Source: JAGXOF01 sp046545575
GTDB taxonomy: Bacteria; Chloroflexota; Dehalococcoidia; SZUA-161; SpSt-899
Assembly: GCA_046545575.1 (NCBI GenBank)
Contig: JBKGZM010000061.1
Location: forward strand, 1-11,571
Direction: 5' to 3'
Length of the DNA: 11,571 nucleotides
Part shown: positions 6,753 to 11,571 of the stretch, one piece after another
How positions within the stretch are numbered: position 1 is the first letter of the stretch
Layout of the letters: each line of letters opens with the position of its first letter
The notes under the pieces: generated by a model
Database searches by the model: none
Told to the model about the DNA's origin: nothing
What the model saw: the letters and a program-made list of their open reading frames with translations, nothing else
Program-made: the position numbers and the translations under genes

Positions 6753-6781
6753 ATTCTAACAACAAACAAACATCACCGCAA
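6753..6781 (-). promoter_or_regulatory. probable promoter of the radical SAM gene
   Basis: On the minus strand, TTGCGG (6781-6776) is followed by a 17-base spacer and TAGAAT (6758-6753; five of six -10 positions). The -35 match is weak (three of six). The predicted start near 6746 gives a leader of about 34 nucleotides before the TTG at 6712. Confidence 0.45.
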
Positions 6782-6790
6782 GACGGTGAT
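6772..6790. repeat. 7-base inverted repeat overlapping the -35 region of the radical SAM promoter
   Basis: Perfect arms ATCACCG (6772-6778) and CGGTGAT (6784-6790) around CAAGA. It covers the putative -35 hexamer, so it could be an operator. On the minus strand it is followed by a T-rich but not uninterrupted stretch, so a weak terminator is an alternative. Confidence 0.4.
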
Positions 6791-6869
6791 CTTCGGGGTT
6801 ACGGGGAAAAGGAAATCATGGAGCAGGGTGAGAGGGTGAATTCCAATGCTGACATCCACGCACTGAACG

Positions 6870-6890
6870 GCCGATCCCTCAGGTATCGGC
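6870..6890. repeat. 21-base imperfect palindrome, candidate operator
   Basis: GCCGAT-C-CCT-C-AGG-T-ATCGGC, in which nine of ten base positions are dyad-symmetric around 6880. It lies about 90 bases upstream of the radical SAM promoter, and no gene reads into it from the plus side. Confidence 0.35.
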
Positions 6891-7029
6891 TTTGTGTCCC
6901 TGGGTTGTGTTCAAAGGATTAAGGCAGTTTCTTATGTATATACCAGTGCTCACGCATAGGGCAACTGCGCCGAAGCTTAGGCATGGCGATGGGTACTATC
7001 ATCTCTTGCGACCCTCTACTGCAAGCTCC

Positions 7030-7791
7030 CTACTTCTTTTCCTTTGCCTTCTCAAGGAAAGGAGTGAGCAAATCCACTGGCAACGGGAACACCACAGTGC
7101 TGGCCTTCTCTTCGGATATATCAGTCAGCGTCTGAAGATAGCGAAGCTGGAGGGCCGCTGGTTGCTGTGACATCATTTCTGCCGCGTCAACCAGTCTCTG
7201 GGCCGCCTGGTATTCACCCTCAGCGTGTATGACTTTACCTCTCCTCGTTCGCTCGGCCTCAGCCTGAGCCGCCATCGAGCGTTTGAGGTTATCGGGAAGT
7301 ATGACATCCTTGATCTCCACCGCCGTCACCTTCACACCCCACGGGTCAGTGGCCTCGTCGATGATGCTTCGAATCTTCTCATTCAACTTGTCTCTTTCCG
7401 AGAGTAACTCATCGAGAGAATACTGGCCCAGGACGCTGCGTAGCGTTGTCTGGGCCATCTGGAAAGTCGTCTTCCTGAAATCAAATACCTCTATGACAGC
7501 ACGCTCGGCGTTCATCACCCTGAGAAACACCACTGCATTGACGCTGGCGGTTACATTATCCTTGGTTATAACCTCTTGAGAGGGAACGTCAACAGTGATC
7601 ACTCGTATATCTATTTTGTTCATCCTGTCGATGAAGGGAATGATCAGTCGGATACCCGGTTTCCTGGTGCCTGCAAATCTCCCAAGGCGAAAGACCACTC
7701 CCAACTCATACTGCTGGATGATCTTAACTGCCGCTGTTATCACTATAAGGGCAGCTATTGCTACTATGACACCAATTACGATCGCATTCAT
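7030..7791 (-). CDS. slipin / SPFH (band 7, stomatin-like) membrane protein
   Basis: A 253-residue protein, the usual size for bacterial slipins. One N-terminal membrane helix (IVIGVIVAIAALIVITAAV, about 4-22) is followed by the SPFH domain. Typical signatures are QQYELGVVFRLGRF (26-39), KPGIRLIIPFIDRM (44-57), DVPSQEVITKDNVTASVNAV (68-87) and the LGQYSLDELLSERDKLN helix region (121-137). Then come DPWGVKVTAVEIKDVILP (149-166), an alanine- and glutamate-rich coiled-coil arm (about 170-205), and a hydrophobic tail segment STVVFPLPVDLL. Slipins oligomerise in membrane microdomains. They are often paired with an NfeD protein, but no nfeD-like gene is adjacent here. The ATG has AAGGAGG 7-8 bases upstream. 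It is transcribed from one arm of the divergent promoter region at 7863-7904. Confidence 0.93.
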   Translation of the reverse strand: MNAIVIGVIVAIAALIVITAAVKIIQQYELGVVFRLGRFAGTRKPGIRLIIPFIDRMNKIDIRVITVDVPSQEVITKDNVTASVNAVVFLRVMNAERAVIEVFDFRKTTFQMAQTTLRSVLGQYSLDELLSERDKLNEKIRSIIDEATDPWGVKVTAVEIKDVILPDNLKRSMAAQAEAERTRRGKVIHAEGEYQAAQRLVDAAEMMSQQPAALQLRYLQTLTDISEEKASTVVFPLPVDLLTPFLEKAKEKK

Positions 7792-7862
7792 TTATCTTAC
7801 CTCCTTAATTAGTTTTCAAGCCATCAGCAACTCTAGAGCTTATCGAGTTTCCTGGCAATTAG

Positions 7863-7891
7863 AGTATAGCATATTTGCGGTCCGCACTTTC
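7863..7891 (-). promoter_or_regulatory. extended -10 promoter for the slipin gene
   Basis: Minus-strand TGC-TATACT (-10 at 7868-7863) with the TG extension and a weak -35 (GAAAGT, 7891-7886, 17-base spacer). The predicted start near 7856 gives a leader of about 65 nucleotides ending in the strong AAGGAGG site. Confidence 0.5.
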
Positions 7892-7904
7892 CCTGTGCTA
7901 TACT
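7875..7904 (+). promoter_or_regulatory. extended -10 promoter pointing toward the helicase gene
   Basis: Plus-strand TTGCGG (7875-7880), an 18-base spacer, then TATACT (7899-7904) preceded by TGC, which supplies the extended -10. The predicted start is near 7911. It is the mirror image of the slipin promoter. Confidence 0.45.
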
Positions 7905-7970
7905 CCGAATTAGTTCAAGTTTAGGTTATAGCAATCTTCCCGAAGGCTACTTACGCAGAGTTTTCTTGGT

Positions 7971-8020
7971 ATTGGATGACCCGAACTCTAACTAATTACG
8001 AAGAGAGGAGGTCATCCAAT
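7971..8020. repeat. 11-base perfect inverted repeat / stem-loop in the helicase leader
   Basis: ATTGGATGACC (7971-7981) and GGTCATCCAAT (8010-8020) are exact reverse complements with a 28-base spacer that can add a CTCT/AGAG inner stem. An AGGAGG lies at the inner edge of the 3' arm (8005-8010), but no normal start codon follows at usable spacing. Confidence 0.5.
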
Positions 8021-8350
8021 TATCTTTCATGGCAATCTCATCCAGCGCCCCGGTTGCTGCGGCACCTTTAGATTTTGCAGTCAATATCGGTGGTCCCGTC
8101 AATCCAAAAGCTACATCAATGTTCTCGATTGATGCCCCGAACCCCACCAGGTTGGAAACCCGGAATGTAACAGCAACATCTGTTACGCAGTGTGGCACCG
8201 GAGGTGGTCCCTGACTTGCACCAACTGTGGCAAAAACGTTGAATCCCCATCTCAAAGGTCGAATAGAAGAATACAAAGAAAATATCAAATGATTTGAGCC
8301 ACCTGACCTATAAGCTTAGGCTTTTGACTCGTATTTCACCAAGGAGTTTA

Positions 8351-9553
8351 ATGAATTTCGAAACCTTCAATCTTCATCCGAGCATCATGGCCGGTGTCCA
8401 GGCGCTTGGGTACAGCACACCTACACCGATACAATCACAGGCTATCCCGCTCATTATGCAGGGGCGTGATGTCATTGGATTGGCACAGACCGGCACCGGC
8501 AAGACGGCTGCTTTCGTCCTGCCGATTCTGCAACGTCTGCGGAAAGGTCCCCGGGGCCGTGTTCGGGCTCTGATAATCTCCCCCACACGCGAACTGGCTG
8601 AGCAGACCTGTGAGGTCATAAATGAACTGGGGAGTAAAACCGGTTTGCAAAGTGTGGTTATCTATGGCGGGGTGAGCATGGAACAGCAAACCCGTAGGCT
8701 GCGCAGCGGCGTAGACATTGCGGTGGCCTGCCCTGGGCGTTTGCTTGATCATCTCTGGAGAAGGAATATAAGTTTATCAGACCTGGAAGTCCTCGTAATT
8801 GACGAGGCTGACCGGATGTTCGACATGGGCTTTTTACCTCATATTCGCGAGATTTTGACGTATATCGTGCACACCCGGCAGACACTGCTTTTTTCGGCCA
8901 CCATGCCAGCCGTTATTCGACGTCTAGTCCGTGAAATCCTGCATGACCCAGTCACGGTGCAAATTGGACACACGCTACCAGCAAGACAAGTGTCACATGC
9001 CCTTTACCCGGTACAACAGCACCTGAAAACGACTCTGCTTAAAGAGATTCTAAATAGAAGCAAAACGGACTCAGTACTTGTCTTTACACGTACGAAACGC
9101 CGCGCTGAACAAGTGGCTCGACAACTGGTGAGATCTGGCTATAGGGTGAGTTCGCTGCAGGGGGACCTGTCTCAGAACCAGAGAAGGGCAGCGCTTAAAG
9201 GCTTCCGCAACGGTTCGATTAAGATTCTGGTGGCAACAGATATCGCTGCCCGTGGTATCGATGTTTTAAGTATCTCCCACGTAATAAATTACGACATGCC
9301 CGAAAGCACGGACGCCTACATCCACCGAGTCGGCCGTACCGGCCGGGTTGATAAAACCGGTGAGGCATTAACATTTATAACAAATGCCGATGTGGGTAAG
9401 ATACGCGCTCTTGAGCAGCTTCTGGACAAACCGCCGGAGCGCATAAGACTCAAAGACTTTGACTACACCAGGCCTGCGTCGGGGAAAGAACCACGACTCT
9501 CCGAGCAACGACAACGGAGCGTAGTACGAAGACAAGAGATTGGTAAGGTATAG
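8351..9553 (+). CDS. RhlE-like DEAD-box ATP-dependent RNA helicase
   Basis: A 400-residue protein with a complete two-domain helicase core. The Q-motif is FETFNLHPSI plus GYSTPTPIQSQAIP (3-33). Motif I is AQTGTGKT (45-52), Ia PTRELAEQ (78-85), and Ib CPGR (127-130; usually TPGR, so cysteine replaces threonine). Motif II is DEAD (151-154), III SAT (182-184), IV SVLVFTRTKRRAE, V ATDIAARGIDV (295-305) and VI HRVGRTGR (325-332). The tail is short and basic (after about 370) with no extra RNA-binding domain, so it is a compact RhlE-type enzyme. It should unwind short RNA duplexes in ribosome assembly or RNA turnover. The ATG at 8351 is chosen because AAGGAG lies 4 bases upstream; an in-frame TTG at 8294 has no such site. 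It is the only plus-strand gene, with a long leader and a stem-loop just after its stop. Confidence 0.95.
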   Translation: MNFETFNLHPSIMAGVQALGYSTPTPIQSQAIPLIMQGRDVIGLAQTGTGKTAAFVLPILQRLRKGPRGRVRALIISPTRELAEQTCEVINELGSKTGLQSVVIYGGVSMEQQTRRLRSGVDIAVACPGRLLDHLWRRNISLSDLEVLVIDEADRMFDMGFLPHIREILTYIVHTRQTLLFSATMPAVIRRLVREILHDPVTVQIGHTLPARQVSHALYPVQQHLKTTLLKEILNRSKTDSVLVFTRTKRRAEQVARQLVRSGYRVSSLQGDLSQNQRRAALKGFRNGSIKILVATDIAARGIDVLSISHVINYDMPESTDAYIHRVGRTGRVDKTGEALTFITNADVGKIRALEQLLDKPPERIRLKDFDYTRPASGKEPRLSEQRQRSVVRRQEIGKV

Positions 9554-9554
9554 C

Positions 9555-9603
9555 CAGGAATCCACGTTTAACGATCATCTCTTTGTTAAGCGTTGGTTTC
9601 CTG
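9555..9603 (+). repeat. stem-loop immediately after the helicase stop
   Basis: Arms 9555-9572 (starts CAGGAATCCA, ends TTTAAC) and 9585-9603 (starts GTTAAGCG, ends TTTCCTG) pair over about 17 base pairs, counting one G-U. There is one T-T mismatch, one bulge and a 12-base loop. It starts one base after the TAG. There is no T-run afterwards, so it is not a classical intrinsic terminator. It could protect the 3' end of the mRNA or separate the convergent helicase and Smr transcripts. Confidence 0.55.
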
Positions 9604-9675
9604 ATGAGCAGCTTCAAGCAGGCTTTTCTACCATGCTGTGTTTAGCAGCTGTGTTGAATATTTCCCCAAGCCGAT

Positions 9676-9954
9676 TCATTGCTTCCCTGGCCCTTTCCAT
9701 CTGAAATAGACAAAGACACGACCGTGGTTTTTGAAGTCCTTTTTGACACGGTGGTATTTCTGCTTCACATCACTGCGGTCGAGAAAGCGCAGGACGCGCT
9801 TTTTGAGTTGGCCGCTTCCCTTCCCACAGATAATCTCTATCTCGGTGAGCTTCTTGTCTTCGGCCTCCTCGATGGCTTCTTCGAGGGCGGTATCGATCTT
9901 GTCTCCCTGGTTGTAAATGGGGTGAAGGTCGATGGTCAGGCTTTTCTTGGACAT
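9676..9954 (-). CDS. small Smr (MutS2 C-terminal-like) domain protein
   Basis: A 92-residue protein that is essentially one Smr domain. It has LTIDLHPIYNQGDKIDTALE (DLHP at 9-12, in the position of the usual LDLHG motif), then EAIEEAEDKKLTEIEIICGK, then GKGSGQLKKRV (44-51; the GxGxG..L loop), and a closing HGRVFVYFRW strand. Smr domains are DNA or RNA nucleases or binders found at the end of MutS2 and as stand-alone proteins, acting in recombination suppression or in cutting mRNA at collided ribosomes. The ATG at 9954 is chosen with AGAGG 8 bases upstream. The frame stays open to a GTG at 10023 with a hydrophobic extension, which I consider untranslated. It lies 103 bases downstream of the ABC-F gene on the same strand and may be cotranscribed with it. 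Confidence 0.8.
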   Translation of the reverse strand: MSKKSLTIDLHPIYNQGDKIDTALEEAIEEAEDKKLTEIEIICGKGSGQLKKRVLRFLDRSDVKQKYHRVKKDFKNHGRVFVYFRWKGPGKQ

Positions 9955-10057
9955 CTCTCCAGCCTCTTTCCTGGGACCATTATGGCTACTTGCTGGAACC
10001 ATCTGTAAGGTCAGTAACACCACGATGAATAGGAACAGGTGTCCGTTCTAACTATAG

Positions 10058-11571
10058 CTACCCCCGGCGCACGTTGTTGTGACTTGCTGCGTAAAACTCC
10101 TGTTTCATCCTCTCGGCCTCAGCCGAAAGCGTTTCCCACTCTTCGGTAAGTGAGTTAATGGTCTCTTTAAGGCGGCGATGTCTCTCCACATTTTCGATCA
10201 CGTCGGCGCTATCACTGTAATGTTCTGGATCGGAAAATAGGCTCTCACATTCCGTAACTTGCGCCTCGATTTGGGGAAGCTCAGCTTCAATCTCGTCGAT
10301 CCTCTTCTTGATAGGCGCGCTGTCCCGGTAATATTTATTTCTCAGTTCACCCTCAATCTGCTTGCGTCGGCGCTGCGTGTCTTTCGCTGAAACTCCCGTT
10401 GTCTGAGGGTTTTTAGGAGTCTCATCTTCTCTCTTTGACTGAGACTCTTTCCAGCTAAGGAAGCTATCATAATCTCCCGGGAACACCAGCACCCCACCAT
10501 CTCTTATCTCAATAATCTTGTTTGCAATCTGATGAATCAACGTACGGTCATGGGTAATAAAACACAGCATTCCATGGTATGCCTGCAAGGCGTCGGTTAG
10601 CATCTCGCGTGACGGAATGTCAAGATGGTTGGTAGGTTCATCCATTAGTAGAAAATTAGTTGGCTGCGTTAGCATTTTGGCTAGCGCCAGGCGACTCTTC
10701 TCACCGCCGGAGAGAACAGAAACCTTCTTGTAGACATCATCGCCGCTAAAGAGAAAGCCCCCCAGAATGGTTCTTAGCCTTTGTTCTGTCTCATCCGGCG
10801 CAACTCGCTGAAGCTCGTCAAGCAAAGTGTTTGCTGAATCAAGAAGCTCGAGCTGGTGTTGAGTGTAGTAAGCAGCCGTGACATTATAGCCCAGTTTGCG
10901 CTCACCTTTATCAACTGGAAGTACTCCCGCCATAATCCGGAGCAAAGTTGTCTTACCAGCGCCATTGGGCCCAACCAAAGCTACCTTGTCGCCGCGATAG
11001 AGACTTAGATTGAGATCACGATAAACAACATTGGCATCATAAGACTTACATACGTGCTTGAGGGTGATAACCTCCTCTCCGGTCCTTACCGGCTCAGGGA
11101 AGGAGAAGTGAATCTTCCTGGTTGCCCTTGGCACTTCCACCCTTTCCATCTTCTGAAGTCGTTTGAGCCGGCTCTGAACTTGAGCCGCTCTTTTCTTATC
11201 GGCACGAGACTGGTCAATGAAACGCAGTTCTTTCTTCACTTTTTCTTCCTGCCGTTTGGCAGTGGCTGCCTTGACTTCCAGTTCCTTCTGTCTGGCTTCA
11301 ACGTAAGCATCGTACCTCCCGGGGTAGAAAATGACCTCAGTTGGCTCAATAGCCAGTATTCTACGCGCTACCCGATTAAGAAAGGCCCGATCATGCGAAG
11401 TGACCAGAACCGCACCCGGATAAGCCGCAAGGTAATTCTCAAACCAGATGCAGGACTCAAGGTCAAGGTGATTTGTCGGTTCATCGAGGAGGAGTAAATC
11501 AGGGCTGAGAAGAAGTAACTTAGCCAGGGCGGCACGCATTTGCCAACCACCGCTAAACTCGGCTAAAGGAC
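10058..11571 (-). CDS. ABC-F family ATPase (5' end outside the window)
   Basis: Partial; about 503 residues are visible. The frame is open through the right edge, where PLAEFSGGWQMRAALAKLLL shows the signature motif of the first ATPase domain. Its Walker A lies outside. Visible next are Walker B LLLLDEPTNHLDL and the switch VTSHD. Then comes the charged linker (about 100-145 from the Met at 11539). The second ATPase domain has Walker A GPNGAGKTT (190-198), signature LSGGEKSRLALAKML (276-290), Walker B FLLMDEPTNHLDI (296-308) and FITHD. A charged, coiled-coil-rich tail of about 130 residues follows. There are no membrane segments, as expected of soluble ABC-F proteins (Uup, EttA, YheS type), which bind ribosomes. 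The subtype cannot be fixed without the N-terminus. The internal ATG at 11539 is not the true start. The Smr gene follows downstream. Confidence 0.95.
   Translation of the reverse strand, partial: PLAEFSGGWQMRAALAKLLLLSPDLLLLDEPTNHLDLESCIWFENYLAAYPGAVLVTSHDRAFLNRVARRILAIEPTEVIFYPGRYDAYVEARQKELEVKAATAKRQEEKVKKELRFIDQSRADKKRAAQVQSRLKRLQKMERVEVPRATRKIHFSFPEPVRTGEEVITLKHVCKSYDANVVYRDLNLSLYRGDKVALVGPNGAGKTTLLRIMAGVLPVDKGERKLGYNVTAAYYTQHQLELLDSANTLLDELQRVAPDETEQRLRTILGGFLFSGDDVYKKVSVLSGGEKSRLALAKMLTQPTNFLLMDEPTNHLDIPSREMLTDALQAYHGMLCFITHDRTLIHQIANKIIEIRDGGVLVFPGDYDSFLSWKESQSKREDETPKNPQTTGVSAKDTQRRRKQIEGELRNKYYRDSAPIKKRIDEIEAELPQIEAQVTECESLFSDPEHYSDSADVIENVERHRRLKETINSLTEEWETLSAEAERMKQEFYAASHNNVRRG

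Larger units (their letters stand above)
6713..7029. other. 317-base gap with a promoter and two palindromes, no gene seen
   Basis: Between the slipin stop and the radical SAM start. It holds the promoter at 6753-6781, a stem at 6772-6790 and a 21-base imperfect palindrome at 6870-6890 (listed separately). Open frames across it have no ribosome site or recognisable content. A short CTTGC/GCAAG stem at 7005-7025 has no T-run, so I do not call a terminator for the slipin gene. Confidence 0.5.
7862..7905. repeat. 10-base perfect inverted repeat formed by the two divergent -10 elements
   Basis: GAGTATAGCA (7862-7871) and TGCTATACTC (7896-7905) are exact reverse complements, and similarity extends outward through AATT on both sides. 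The 24-base centre holds its own dyad TGCGG-T-CCGCA (7876-7886). Confidence 0.6.
7792..8350. other. divergent control region between slipin and helicase genes
   Basis: About 560 bases. It contains two back-to-back extended -10 promoters (7862-7905), a large inverted repeat (7971-8020), and copies of AATTAGTT at 7807-7814 and 7908-7915 plus its reverse complement at 7990-7997. A minus-strand frame covering 7992-8288 (containing HCVTDVAVTFRVSNLVG) and a plus-strand frame from an ATG at 8029 to 8214 are open. Neither has a well-placed ribosome site or a family I recognise. If the plus promoter drives the helicase, its leader is about 440 nucleotides long. Confidence 0.45.

Noticed and set aside
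7005..7025. CTTGC/GCAAG stem after the slipin stop as a terminator
   Set aside because: Only 5 base pairs and no T-run follows.
8294..8350. Upstream TTG start for the helicase
   Set aside because: No ribosome site; the first 19 residues are not helicase-like, and AAGGAG precedes the ATG at 8351.
11368..11550. Small frames overlapping the ABC-F gene
   Set aside because: Shadows of a gene with clear ATPase motifs.

Overview
The window looks like a bacterial chromosome segment of mid GC content. It carries housekeeping-type genes plus a cell-envelope cluster. I could not run a search. The primary-type sigma factor has an unusual spacer between regions 1.2 and 2, and together with a DUF4070-like B12 radical SAM protein and an orphan slipin it suggests an uncultured, possibly Chloroflexota (Dehalococcoidia-like) lineage; this is a tentative inference. 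All genes lie on the minus strand except one DEAD-box helicase.

Layout in + coordinates. 1-1807: a minus-strand envelope operon, read 1807 to 1. It encodes a small two-helix membrane protein, then a NoeA-like SAM methyltransferase with a kinase-like N-terminal half, then the first 43 codons of a membrane protein whose start overlaps the methyltransferase stop (ATGA). A strong sigma-70-type promoter sits at 1985-2014. 2085-2648: a decayed, internally deleted IS1595-type insertion sequence with 22-bp terminal inverted repeats (one mismatch) and a 10-bp flanking direct repeat, just upstream of that promoter. 2777-3196: a small stand-alone GIY-YIG protein. 3388-4851: an RpoD/SigA-like sigma factor. 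4861-5218: a gene-poor gap with unresolved overlapping reading frames. 5219-6712: a B12-binding radical SAM protein. 6713-7029: a gap with a probable promoter and two palindromes. 7030-7791: a slipin (SPFH protein). 7792-8350: a divergent control region with two back-to-back extended -10 promoters and a large stem-loop. 8351-9553: a RhlE-like DEAD-box helicase (plus strand), followed immediately by a 17-bp stem-loop. 9676-9954: a small Smr-domain protein. 10058-11571: an ABC-F ATPase cut by the window edge.

Functionally the window combines RNA and translation functions (helicase, ABC-F, Smr, sigma factor) with envelope functions (the 1-1807 operon, the slipin, possibly the radical SAM protein). 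I see no CRISPR array, tRNA, rRNA, toxin-antitoxin pair or recognisable defence island. The best leads for unknown biology are the kinase-like/methyltransferase operon, the mirror-symmetric divergent promoter with its structured leader, and the sigma-factor spacer.
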